This document shows, one piece after another, positions 1 through 6,115 of a stretch of 10,689 bases of DNA. A program made the translations under genes and the position numbers. The notes beneath the pieces were generated by a model that saw only the letters and a list, made by a program, of their open reading frames with translations, was not told the origin of the DNA and ran no database searches. This stretch comes from Bacteroidales bacterium. Its GTDB lineage: Bacteria; Bacteroidota; Bacteroidia; Bacteroidales; UBA1715. Each line of letters begins with the position of its first letter. Within the stretch, counting starts at the first letter, position 1. Location: the NCBI GenBank assembly GCA_017618935.1, contig JAFZTG010000177.1:1-10689 (forward strand). The letters are read 5' to 3'.

Positions 1-1
1 A

Positions 2-373
2 ATCACTGCAGGATGCGACTGTGTGCCTATCTGGGCTGCGGCAGTCATCGGAGCAATCGCTTCAATGGTGATGTGTTTCTGCGTACGCTTTTTCGATGCC
101 CGTCTGCACATTGACGACCCTGTTGGTGCAGTTTCGGTACATGGTATGGCAGGTTTCACAGGAACAATCCTCACTGGTGTGTTCGCATTCCCTGAATGTG
201 GCTACAGCGTTGGAACACAATTGATTGGCGAACTTGCCATCGCAGGATGGTCGTTTGGCTGTGGACTGTTGATATTCCTATTGATTAAGAAAGTATTCGG
301 ATTGCGTGTCGAGGCACGTATCGAAGAAGAAGGACTCGATGTGTACGAACACGGCGAGTCGGCATACAACTAA
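2..373 (+). CDS. amt: Ammonium transporter Amt, C-terminal part (5' end outside window)
   Basis: Partial gene: the reading frame is open from base 2 and ends at TAA, giving 123 residues. An internal GTG at 23 is not the true start, because the upstream ITAGC residues also fit the family. It is the last part of an Amt/Mep/Rh inner-membrane channel that takes up ammonium. Visible are a membrane segment (about residues 9-30), the conserved stretch IDDPVGAVSVHGMAG with the second pore histidine (H47 of this fragment, codon 140-142), a further long membrane segment (about 72-95), and the cytoplasmic tail. The tail ends in GLDVYEHGESAYN, the part that in this family is needed for subunit coupling and binds the PII protein GlnK. 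No glnK is seen downstream, where a terminator follows. The family call is secure; the length of the missing N-terminal part is unknown. Confidence 0.95.
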   Translation: MTAGCDCVPIWAAAVIGAIASMVMCFCVRFFDARLHIDDPVGAVSVHGMAGFTGTILTGVFAFPECGYSVGTQLIGELAIAGWSFGCGLLIFLLIKKVFGLRVEARIEEEGLDVYEHGESAYN

Positions 374-404
374 TAGCGATTTTGTCGTATTGTGTTTTGT
401 GGTG

Positions 405-438
405 GAGGGTGCCTTTTGTATGGGGCATCCTCTTTTGT
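405..438 (+). terminator. Rho-independent terminator after amt
   Basis: GAGGGTGCC (405-413) pairs with GGCATCCTC (424-432) in a 9-bp stem with one G-U pair and a 10-base loop, followed by TTTTGT. It lies about 30 bases after the amt stop and ends the amt transcript before the ribosomal-protein operon. Confidence 0.8.
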
Positions 439-610
439 AAAATTAATTATTGGAAATGAACCTGAAAAGCGCGTGGTTACAAAATAAAGCAGATATTTCT
501 CGTGCTTTTTTGAAAAAACTTTTACAGATATTTTTTTCTTTGAAAAATATTATGTTATTTTGCAACCCAATTTCAAAGGAACGAGTACAAATTAGCAAAT
601 AGTAGATACA
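439..610 (+). promoter_or_regulatory. Upstream region and likely promoter of the rpmB operon
   Basis: AT-rich non-coding DNA. TTATTTTG at 555-562 resembles the Bacteroidota -7 box TAnnTTTG with one mismatch. A TTTG at 539-542 is closer than the usual -33 spacing, so the upstream element is uncertain. A start just after about 569 would give a leader of roughly 40 bases. The region holds no convincing gene; a minus-strand open frame at 443-670 runs into rpmB and has no family features. Confidence 0.45.
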
Positions 611-853
611 ATGTATAGAATTTGTCAAATTACAGGAAAGAGAGCAATGAGCGGAAACAATGTTTCTCACTCAAATGCAAAGACGAAGAGAGTTTTTGAT
701 GTAAACCTTATCGAAAAGAAATTCTATTTAGCAGAAGAAGATAGATGGATTACTCTCCGTGTTTCAGCTAACGGAATCAGAACAATTAACAAAAAAGGCC
801 TTAGCCAAGCTCTTAAAGACGCGAAAGCAAAAGGATATATTCAAAACTATTAA
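611..853 (+). CDS. rpmB: 50S ribosomal protein bL28
   Basis: An 80-residue basic protein of the large ribosomal subunit. The N-terminus reads [18 protein letters not shown], followed by [10 protein letters not shown] and the C-terminal [19 protein letters not shown], all standard bL28 signatures in the Bacteroidota form. It has a single cysteine (C5), so this is the zinc-free type. The ATG at 611 is the natural start: the family begins within a few residues of ICQITGK. It is the first gene of a three-gene operon, 11 bases upstream of rpmG. Length and sequence are normal for the family. Confidence 0.98.
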   Translation: MYRICQITGKRAMSGNNVSHSNAKTKRVFDVNLIEKKFYLAEEDRWITLRVSANGIRTINKKGLSQALKDAKAKGYIQNY

Positions 854-864
854 TACTAACAGCA

Positions 865-1047
865 ATGGCAAAGAAAGGCAATAGAGTACAAGTTATTCTT
901 GAATGCACGGAGCAAAAAGAAAGCGGTGTTCCAGGAATGTCTCGTTATATTACGACAAAGAATCGTAAAAATGTTCCTGACAGATTGGAAATGAAGAAAT
1001 ACAATCCTTACTTACGTAAAGTAACAGTTCACAGAGAAATTAAATAA
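865..1047 (+). CDS. rpmG: 50S ribosomal protein bL33
   Basis: A 60-residue large-subunit ribosomal protein near the E site. The sequence [19 protein letters not shown], then [11 protein letters not shown], then [20 protein letters not shown] matches bL33 along its full length. Only one cysteine (C14) is present, so this is the zinc-independent form that lacks the paired CxxC motifs. It starts 11 bases after rpmB and ends 8 bases before the ATG of the DUF4295 gene, so the three genes are almost certainly co-transcribed. Confidence 0.97.
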   Translation: MAKKGNRVQVILECTEQKESGVPGMSRYITTKNRKNVPDRLEMKKYNPYLRKVTVHREIK

Positions 1048-1055
1048 TTTAGGTC

Positions 1056-1211
1056 ATGGCAAAGAAAGTAGTTGCAAACCTTCAAAAATGATATGGTAAA
1101 GAGTTTACAAAAGTTATCAAAGCTGTAAAGTCTGAAAAAACTGGTGCTTATATCTTCACTGAGGAAATCGTTCCTAACTCGGAAGTACAAGCATATTTGA
1201 ACAAGAAATAA
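1056..1211 (+). pseudogene. DUF4295 small protein, interrupted by in-frame TGA at codon 12
   Basis: A 52-codon frame (including the TAA stop) directly after rpmG, too short and too broken for ordinary ORF calling. It begins MAKKVVANLQK, then has TGA at 1089-1091, and continues in the same frame as YGKEFTKVIKAVKSEKTG, AYIFTEEIVPNSEVQAY, LNKK and TAA. The parts before and after the TGA both fit DUF4295, a Bacteroidota-specific protein of about 50 residues encoded next to rpmB-rpmG; from memory this may be the extra large-subunit protein called bL38 in a Flavobacterium ribosome structure. Frame is kept on both sides, so one substitution (for example GGA to TGA) explains the break; an indel does not. 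No in-frame ATG follows the TGA. An AGG four to six bases before the ATG (1051-1053) may be a weak ribosome-binding site. It could be a pseudogene, a sequence error, or a gene translated by UGA readthrough. The sequence cannot decide. Confidence 0.85.
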
Positions 1212-1233
1212 GATTTCTTATAATATTTATATT

Positions 1234-1270
1234 AAAGCCCTGTCCTTACTTAATGACAGGGCTTTTTTGT
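1234..1270 (+). terminator. Strong terminator after the rpmB-rpmG-DUF4295 operon
   Basis: AAAGCCCTGTC (1234-1244) pairs perfectly with GACAGGGCTTT (1255-1265) in an 11-bp stem with a 10-base loop, and the T-rich tract runs on to 1270. It ends the ribosomal-protein transcript just 22 bases after the DUF4295 stop. Confidence 0.92.
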
Positions 1271-1312
1271 TTAAATTATTTGATTTTTAATTTTTCATTA
1301 ATAATTTAATCA

Positions 1313-1320
1313 TATTTTTG
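1313..1320 (+). promoter_or_regulatory. -7 box of the MBL-tsaB-DUF2851 operon
   Basis: TATTTTTG matches the Bacteroidota -7 consensus TAnnTTTG exactly and lies 19 bases before the ATG at 1340. No clear TTTG sits at the usual -33 distance; that stretch is only T-rich. The predicted leader is very short, about 13 bases. Confidence 0.6.
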
Positions 1321-1339
1321 TACTACTAAATCGCACAAA

Positions 1340-1981
1340 ATGAAAATACGACAGTTTACGTTCAATTTGTTTCAGGAAAACACGTATGTGGTTTATGACG
1401 AAAGTTCGTCAGATTGTGCGATTATTGACCCGGGATGTTATTATCCCGAGGAAGAGAGAAAGCTTGTCGATTTTTTGAATGACAATGGTTTAGTACCCTC
1501 AAAAGTGCTTTATACCCATTGTCATTTAGACCATTCGTTTGGCTCGAAGTTTTTGGCGGAGCAATATCCTACAATAGCTTTTTACGGCGATGCCAAAGAA
1601 CAATACTATATCGACAATTCGGAGGAACAAAGCATTATGTTCGGCATTGGGATTCAGCGTCCGCCTTCAATCTCGCATTATGTGTATGAAGGTGAGAAAA
1701 TCTCTGTAGGAAACATTCAATTTTCTGTTCTCGAAACGCCCGGACATAGTATTGGCGGCGTATGTTATTATTGCGAGTCGGAGAAGGTGCTTTTTTGCGG
1801 TGATTCGCTATTTTCAGGAAGCATAGGGCGAACTGACTTGTATGGGGGAAATTATCAGTTGCTTATACAATCTATAAAAACAAAAATACTTTCGCTGCCC
1901 GACGACGTAACTGTTTACTGCGGGCACGGATACGCAACCACGGTAGGAGAAGAAAAACACGGAAATCCATATATATCATGA
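1340..1981 (+). CDS. MBL-fold metallo-hydrolase (glyoxalase II-like, YcbL/GloB2 type)
   Basis: A 213-residue cytoplasmic metallo-beta-lactamase-fold hydrolase with a complete two-metal site: THCHLDH supplies H60, H62, D64 and H65; TPGHSIGG supplies H136; LFCGDSLF supplies the bridging D155; YCGHGYAT supplies H196. The N-terminus FQENTYVVYD and the segment GSIGRTDLYGGN are also typical of the glyoxalase II-like branch. It ends near residue 213 and lacks the C-terminal helical domain that completes the substrate site in classical glyoxalase II, as in the short YcbL proteins. The substrate is probably a thioester or small ester but cannot be named from sequence. It is first in an operon; its TGA overlaps the ATG of tsaB by four bases (ATGA), so translation is probably coupled. 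Confidence 0.9.
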   Translation: MKIRQFTFNLFQENTYVVYDESSSDCAIIDPGCYYPEEERKLVDFLNDNGLVPSKVLYTHCHLDHSFGSKFLAEQYPTIAFYGDAKEQYYIDNSEEQSIMFGIGIQRPPSISHYVYEGEKISVGNIQFSVLETPGHSIGGVCYYCESEKVLFCGDSLFSGSIGRTDLYGGNYQLLIQSIKTKILSLPDDVTVYCGHGYATTVGEEKHGNPYIS

Positions 1982-2670
1982 AAAGAATTTTAAGTATAGA
2001 AACAGCAACGTCCGTTTGCTCGGTCGCTATCCACGAAGACGGGACGTGTGTCGCTATCAAAGAGTTGAACGAGCCAAACGCTCATTCCGAAAAATTGACG
2101 GTCTTGATTGAGGACTTGCTCAAAGAAAGAAATCTACAGATTGCTGATTGTAATGCAATTGCATTGTCAAAAGGTCCGGGATCTTACACGGGGCTTCGTA
2201 TAGGCGCGTCGGTTGCAAAAGGACTTTGTTATGCGTGTTCGTTGCCGCTCATTACGGTCGATACGCTTCAGGCCTTGGCCCTTTCGTGCAAGAATTCGGT
2301 ACACAACGACGACGAAGGAAATATCTATATGCCGATGATTGACGCACGTCGTATGGAGGTCTATACGTCGCAATGGGATTGGCAGATGAGGAATGTGCGT
2401 GAGACAAACGCTTTGGTCGTGACATACGAGGCAAAGGGCTCGTTTGAGCCGACAAAACACTATTTCTTGTGTGGCGATGGTAGCAATAAGTGTCGCGCGA
2501 CGCTGGAGGGTGACAATGTGACGTTTGTTGACGGTATTTATACGACGGCAAAAACTATCGGCGATATAGCGTCGGAAATGTACGACAGACAAGAATTTGC
2601 CGACGTGGCATATTTTGAGCCGTTTTATCTCAAAGAATTTCAAGCAACCACGCCTAAGAAATTACTATAA
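1978..2670 (+). CDS. tsaB: tRNA threonylcarbamoyladenosine biosynthesis protein TsaB
   Basis: A 230-residue ASKHA-fold protein. With TsaD and TsaE it transfers the threonylcarbamoyl group to A37 of ANN-decoding tRNAs (t6A), acting as the inactive dimer partner that stabilises TsaD. Visible are the N-terminal phosphate-1-like strand LSIETATSVCSVAIHEDG (residues 5-22), NAHSEKL (34-40), the hallmark SKGPGSYTGLRIG (64-76) and IDARRMEVYT (121-130). The HxxxH metal motif of TsaD is absent, as expected of TsaB. Length is normal. The start overlaps the upstream stop by ATGA, and its TAA shares its last base with the ATG of the DUF2851 gene (TAATG). tsaD and tsaE are not in this window. Confidence 0.95.
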   Translation: MKRILSIETATSVCSVAIHEDGTCVAIKELNEPNAHSEKLTVLIEDLLKERNLQIADCNAIALSKGPGSYTGLRIGASVAKGLCYACSLPLITVDTLQALALSCKNSVHNDDEGNIYMPMIDARRMEVYTSQWDWQMRNVRETNALVVTYEAKGSFEPTKHYFLCGDGSNKCRATLEGDNVTFVDGIYTTAKTIGDIASEMYDRQEFADVAYFEPFYLKEFQATTPKKLL

Positions 2671-3947
2671 TGACAGAAGCATTTTTGCAGTATGTCTGGC
2701 AACATCAGTTGATGCGGCTTGACACGTTATGTACTACCGATAACGAACCTGTTTCCGTTATTAAAATCGGCACGTTCAATTCTAACGCTGGTCCCGATTT
2801 TCTGAATGCGAAAATAAAAATCGGCGATACCGTCTGGGCTGGCGATGTTGAGGTTCACGTAAAGGCAAGTGATTGGTATATCCATAAACATCAATTACAA
2901 AAATCCTATAATAGCGTAATACTTCACGTTGTGCAGATAAGCGACAAAGATGTGTATAATGAGCGCAATCAGCGTGTTCCCACACTTGTGATGCCTATTT
3001 TACCGCACGTTACCCATAATTATATGAAACTTGCCGATATTCCTTTGGGAATCCGTTGTGGCAAGCATTTGCCGACAATTGATTCGTTACGAATCTCACT
3101 GTTTCTGGAACGTTTGGTAGCCGAACGGTTTGAAAACAAGTCAAATCGTATTGTGGAATTATATACGAAAACAAATAATGATTGGGAAGAAACGCTTTAT
3201 CAGTTGCTTGCACGAAATTTTGGCTTTAAGACGAATGCCGAAGCGTTTGAACTTTTGGCACAGTCGCTTCCGTTGCATCTGATTGAAAAACATCACGATG
3301 ACTTGTTTCAATTGGAGGCATTATTGTTTGGACAAGCAAGTCTTTTAACACAATCAAATGATGAATACGGCAATCGTTTGTTGCAGGAATATCTGTTTTT
3401 GCAAAAGAAATATGACTTAACACCAATAAGTCCCACGTGGTGGCAGTTTGCCAAAATGCGTCCGTACAATTTCCCGACGATTCGTATCGCCCAGTTTGCA
3501 AAATTGTTATTCAACACACATCATTTAGTCTCTATGCTTGTGGAAATCAATTCGTTGGAAGAACTTTCCTCTGTTTTTGGTTGCACGGCAAGCGAGTATT
3601 GGGAAACGCATTATTCGTTTAAGAAGGAGTCTCCGAAACATTCGTCAGAATTGGGAAAACAGGCAATTGAAACTATTTTGATAAATACTGTCATTCCATT
3701 TCTGTTTGCCTATGGAAAAGAGCGAAACAATGAAACGCTCACGCAGCGGGCATACCAGTTTTTGATGCAGATTTCGGCCGAAAGGAATGCAATAATCTCG
3801 CAATGGAACGAGTATGCGATAATGCCCCGAAATGCCTTTGAGTCGCAAGGTTTGTTGCAGTTGTTCAACGAATATTGTTGTAAGGGAAATTGTGTGCGAT
3901 GCAGTATTGGACACGTGGTGATGAATAAGAAAGGGGAGGAGGCGTGA
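2670..3947 (+). CDS. DUF2851 family protein, unknown function
   Basis: A 425-residue protein of the DUF2851 family, common in Bacteroidota and uncharacterised as far as I know. No signal peptide or membrane segment is seen. The N-terminal block is the conserved core: GTFNSNAGPDFLNAKIKIG (34-52), WAGDVEVHVKASDW (56-69), IHKHQLQKSYNSVILHVV (71-88). The order PD, then an acidic strand DVEVHVK, then a hydrophobic strand ending in LHVV loosely recalls PD-(D/E)xK nuclease folds; this is my inference, not a family fact. The middle part is helical. The C-terminus has a cysteine cluster, CCKGNCVRCSIG (C403, C404, C408, C411), which could bind a metal. It overlaps tsaB by one base, so it is probably translated by reinitiation. 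It ends two bases from the converging lipoprotein gene. Confidence 0.85.
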   Translation: MTEAFLQYVWQHQLMRLDTLCTTDNEPVSVIKIGTFNSNAGPDFLNAKIKIGDTVWAGDVEVHVKASDWYIHKHQLQKSYNSVILHVVQISDKDVYNERNQRVPTLVMPILPHVTHNYMKLADIPLGIRCGKHLPTIDSLRISLFLERLVAERFENKSNRIVELYTKTNNDWEETLYQLLARNFGFKTNAEAFELLAQSLPLHLIEKHHDDLFQLEALLFGQASLLTQSNDEYGNRLLQEYLFLQKKYDLTPISPTWWQFAKMRPYNFPTIRIAQFAKLLFNTHHLVSMLVEINSLEELSSVFGCTASEYWETHYSFKKESPKHSSELGKQAIETILINTVIPFLFAYGKERNNETLTQRAYQFLMQISAERNAIISQWNEYAIMPRNAFESQGLLQLFNEYCCKGNCVRCSIGHVVMNKKGEEA

Positions 3948-3971
3948 ACTTAAAGCACCCGCTTTATAGTT
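3947..3971. other. Hairpin at the junction of two convergent genes
   Basis: AACTTAAAGC (3947-3956) pairs with GCTTTA (3961-3966) and AGTT (3968-3971), leaving an ACCC loop and one bulged T at 3967. It spans the final base of the DUF2851 stop and the last codons of the lipoprotein gene. It has no T-tract on either side, so it is at best a weak bidirectional stop signal. Confidence 0.4.
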
Positions 3972-4636
3972 AGTATCGTTCCTTTGGTGATTCTGTCTTC
4001 AATGGGCTTGCTCAAATCAATGTTTGCCTGCGTTGGTTGCGATTCCACGTCAATTGTTTGTTTGTACAACAAGCCATAGTGTTTTGCGTATTGTTCCACA
4101 TCGTATTGATAGGTGTATAATGATTTGAAATCTTGTAACAAGACTGTAGCTGCCGAATCAATATGTACTCCTTCGTATTCCCCTTCGGTGATGTCAGAAT
4201 AATGCGCAAGTTGCTCATTTCCTGTGTTATACGCATTCACATCCCACGAAAAACCTTTTTGGGCAGGAAATTTTAGAATCAGATATGGTACATTTTCTTC
4301 CACTCGCACGATTGAATGCTGATATTGTTGTATGCTCAAAGAAACATACGAGGTCCATTCTTCGGAGTTTTTCAGTTTTCTTTTACAATTTATGGCGTAT
4401 GTTACACATCCGTTCGTGTCGGAAATTATGCCGACAACATCGGCTTGTAGTAAAAAACGGGAAGTGTCGTTCACACCAGCTAAAACGTCAATTTTTATCG
4501 ATTCACAGTCGTACAGGCGAGAACTGCCTACCTCCAACGGGTAGTAGTCTCTCCAATCAATGGTTGGTGCGTTTTCTTGCTTTTTGCAAGACAAAAAAAC
4601 GAGAAAAATACTCAATATCGTGAACCAACGTTTCAT
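3950..4636 (-). CDS. Putative lipoprotein, unknown function
   Basis: I place the start at the ATG on 4634-4636, giving 228 residues, because it yields a clean lipoprotein signal: MKRWFTILSIFLVFLSC with the modified cysteine at C17. The longer frame from 4702 adds 22 charged residues before the signal and would overlap the promoter region. The mature part begins CKKQENAP, without the acidic or SDD-type residues used for surface export in Bacteroidota, so a periplasm-facing location is more likely. DYYPLEVGSSRLYDCESI (about 31-48) resembles the opening of many Bacteroidota lipoproteins with a beta-rich fold. The remainder has alternating hydrophobic strands and no recognisable catalytic motif. 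Function is not inferable. It converges on DUF2851 with a two-base gap. Confidence 0.8.
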   Translation of the reverse strand: MKRWFTILSIFLVFLSCKKQENAPTIDWRDYYPLEVGSSRLYDCESIKIDVLAGVNDTSRFLLQADVVGIISDTNGCVTYAINCKRKLKNSEEWTSYVSLSIQQYQHSIVRVEENVPYLILKFPAQKGFSWDVNAYNTGNEQLAHYSDITEGEYEGVHIDSAATVLLQDFKSLYTYQYDVEQYAKHYGLLYKQTIDVESQPTQANIDLSKPIEDRITKGTILTIKRVL

Positions 4637-4651
4637 ACAAAATTCATCTTT

Positions 4652-4659
4652 CAAAAATA
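4652..4659 (-). promoter_or_regulatory. -7 box of the lipoprotein gene
   Basis: Read on the minus strand this is TATTTTTG, an exact TAnnTTTG match, 15 bases upstream of the ATG chosen for the lipoprotein. Its position inside the longer alternative frame supports the shorter start. No good TTTG -33 element is seen. Confidence 0.5.
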
Positions 4660-4685
4660 AAAAAAATCGCAATTCACGACGAAGA

Positions 4686-4717
4686 TATTTTTGTTTTCTC
4701 AAAAAACTGTACTTTTA
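4686..4717 (+). promoter_or_regulatory. Promoter region of the 4742 gene
   Basis: Two readings are possible. TATTTTTG at 4686-4693 is an exact -7 box. Alternatively its TTTG (4690-4693) is the -33 element for TACTTTTA (4710-4717) after a 16-base spacer, which puts transcription about 20 bases before the ATG. I favour the second because spacing and leader length fit better. Confidence 0.45.
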
Positions 4718-4741
4718 TCACTGATTTAATTGTTTGGAACT

Positions 4742-5377
4742 ATGAAAAATCCCGAAGAGGTTGTCCTTGCCGTCGTCAATTCCGTTTTGGAACTGTCAAA
4801 CGAGGGGAAACAAGCAAAGGCACAACATATATTACCGTTTGTATATCAGTCGGTTATGGAATATCCGCATATTCTATGGAATTCTGCGGAAGTGTGGAAA
4901 GTAGCCAAAGCGTTGCTTGTGATGCATCACTACGACATGATAGAAGAAGAGGAAGACGAATTGCGAATGATTCAGATTGCGTTTGTTCTTTGTCAACGGG
5001 CGATAGAATTGTGCGAGAAAGATATGGAGAACAACCGTGATCACTATTTCAACGCCTTGCATACACAAACGATGCTGCTCACATCTTGTTCCGACTATTT
5101 TGCCGACACGATAGCGGAATTGTGCAGTAAAACAGTGCTTTCCGAAGAAGAGCGTGCTGTTGCTCTCCGCTTGGCAAATAGAATTCTGCCAATTCTCTCG
5201 TACAACGTCGTTGTGAAAATCGACGATGCGTTTGAGAATTTCAATAACGATACGTATTTGGCAGAACTATGCAATAGTTTCGAGTTGGAACATCCCGACA
5301 TTACGCCCAAGCAACTTGACGATGCGGTTAAAATTCATAGAATGTTGGTCAACAAATACTTGGAACTGTTCAAATAA
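4742..5377 (+). CDS. Hypothetical helical cytoplasmic protein
   Basis: I do not recognise this 211-residue protein. A TTG start at 4730 would add four residues, but the ATG at 4742 (MKNPEEVVLAVVNSV) is the better start. It has no signal peptide, membrane span or catalytic motif. The composition suggests an all-alpha fold: repeated amphipathic stretches such as NPEEVVLAVVNSVLELSNEG, ELRMIQIAFVLCQRAIELC, EEERAVALRLANRIL and DDAVKIHRMLVNKYLELF. There is an acidic run, MIEEEEDELRM, near residues 66-76, and cysteines are scattered rather than clustered. A helical-repeat scaffold is a reasonable guess only. It is transcribed alone, divergent from the lipoprotein gene and converging on sod with an 18-base gap. 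Confidence 0.75.
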   Translation: MKNPEEVVLAVVNSVLELSNEGKQAKAQHILPFVYQSVMEYPHILWNSAEVWKVAKALLVMHHYDMIEEEEDELRMIQIAFVLCQRAIELCEKDMENNRDHYFNALHTQTMLLTSCSDYFADTIAELCSKTVLSEEERAVALRLANRILPILSYNVVVKIDDAFENFNNDTYLAELCNSFELEHPDITPKQLDDAVKIHRMLVNKYLELFK

Positions 5378-5395
5378 CGCGTGTAAATAACGTCG

Positions 5396-5980
5396 TTAAT
5401 ATCTCTTTTCAATCACGTTCCAGTCAACAATTTGCCACAAAGCAGCCAAGTGGTCGGGACGACGATTTTGGTAATCCAAATAATAAGCATGTTCCCACAC
5501 ATCGAACGTGAGCAACGGACGCAAGCCTTGTTGGATAGGATTTGATGCATTTGTTTCTTGGGTAATCACCAACGTGCCGTTTTTGTCAGCCGAAAGCCAC
5601 ACCCATCCAGAGCCAAAGAGCGTTGCACCTTTTTTCTGAAATTCATCCTTGAATGCGTCAAACGAGCCAAAATCGCGAGTTATGGCATCAGCCAATTTCC
5701 CCGTTGGTGCCGATTTTGGAGCTTTGGCAAATTGCTCGAAATATAAATTATGGTTCAAAATCTGACCTGCATTATTGCGAATGCCACCATCGGATTTCAG
5801 TACGATTTCTTCCAACGAAAGATTCTGAAAATCAGTTCCTTGTATCAAATTATTGAGATTATTCACATACCCAGCTAAATGTTTGCCGTGATGAAATTCT
5901 ATTGTCTGTTTACTAATTATCGGTTCCAATGCATCGGCTGCATACGGAAGTTTCATCAATTCAAAAGCTTTTGTTTCCAT
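5396..5980 (-). CDS. sodB: Superoxide dismutase, Fe/Mn family
   Basis: A 194-residue cytoplasmic enzyme that converts superoxide to oxygen and hydrogen peroxide. The four metal ligands are present: H30 in IEFHHGKH, H77 in AGQILNHNLYF, and D160 and H164 in TFDVWEHAYYLDY. The second-shell H34 and Y38 are also present, as is the dimer-site motif DVWEHAYY. Q73, four residues before H77, takes the active-site glutamine position of iron SODs; in Mn enzymes the glutamine comes from elsewhere. T158, two before D160, is the residue typical of iron-specific enzymes, whereas the Porphyromonas cambialistic enzyme has glycine at this position (recalled, not checked). Iron preference is therefore likely, though enzymes of this phylum are often cambialistic. 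No signal peptide. Length is normal. Confidence 0.95.
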   Translation of the reverse strand: METKAFELMKLPYAADALEPIISKQTIEFHHGKHLAGYVNNLNNLIQGTDFQNLSLEEIVLKSDGGIRNNAGQILNHNLYFEQFAKAPKSAPTGKLADAITRDFGSFDAFKDEFQKKGATLFGSGWVWLSADKNGTLVITQETNASNPIQQGLRPLLTFDVWEHAYYLDYQNRRPDHLAALWQIVDWNVIEKRY

Positions 5981-6007
5981 ATCGTACTATTTAAATTTAC
6001 ATTGTAG

Positions 6008-6015
6008 CGAAAATA
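6008..6015 (-). promoter_or_regulatory. Possible -7 box of sodB
   Basis: Minus-strand TATTTTCG, one mismatch from TAnnTTTG, 27 bases upstream of the sod ATG. The same C-for-T variant occurs before the GH9 gene. No clear -33 element. Confidence 0.35.
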
Positions 6016-6080
6016 CGACAAAATTTGGAATTTATCACTACAACAACTTTTTGTTCGATGTTTTTTTTGAAAACAACGTG

Positions 6081-6088
6081 TATATTTG
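6081..6088 (+). promoter_or_regulatory. -7 box of ruvX
   Basis: TATATTTG is an exact TAnnTTTG match, 27 bases before the ATG at 6116. A TTG inside this box at 6086 opens the same reading frame but would start translation within the promoter, so it is not the start. Upstream TTTG copies (6050-6053, 6066-6069) are not at the usual spacing. Confidence 0.55.
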
Positions 6089-6115
6089 CTTTTACAAAGA
6101 AGGTATGAATCACTT

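Noticed and set aside
443..670. 75-residue minus-strand open frame before rpmB
   Set aside because: It runs into the start of rpmB, has AT-rich low-complexity composition, covers the likely rpmB promoter and shows no family features.
1089..1108. Selenocysteine insertion at the DUF4295 TGA
   Set aside because: The only hairpin nearby is a 5-bp A/T-rich stem starting five bases downstream, unlike a bacterial SECIS, and a redox residue is not expected in this family.
1056..1211. Alternative genetic code (TGA read as Gly or Trp)
   Set aside because: TGA ends the MBL hydrolase and DUF2851 genes exactly where those families end, and no other gene in the window contains an internal TGA.
2167..2643. 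158-residue minus-strand frame opposite tsaB
   Set aside because: It lies wholly inside a certain gene, has an arginine/cysteine-rich composition typical of antisense translation, and has no recognisable motif.
4637..4702. 22-residue upstream extension of the lipoprotein
   Set aside because: It would put charged residues before the signal peptide and covers a perfect -7 box; the ATG at 4634-4636 gives a normal lipoprotein start.
6086..6115. TTG start for ruvX ten codons upstream
   Set aside because: The TTG is part of the TATATTTG promoter box, and the family N-terminus begins at the ATG on 6116.
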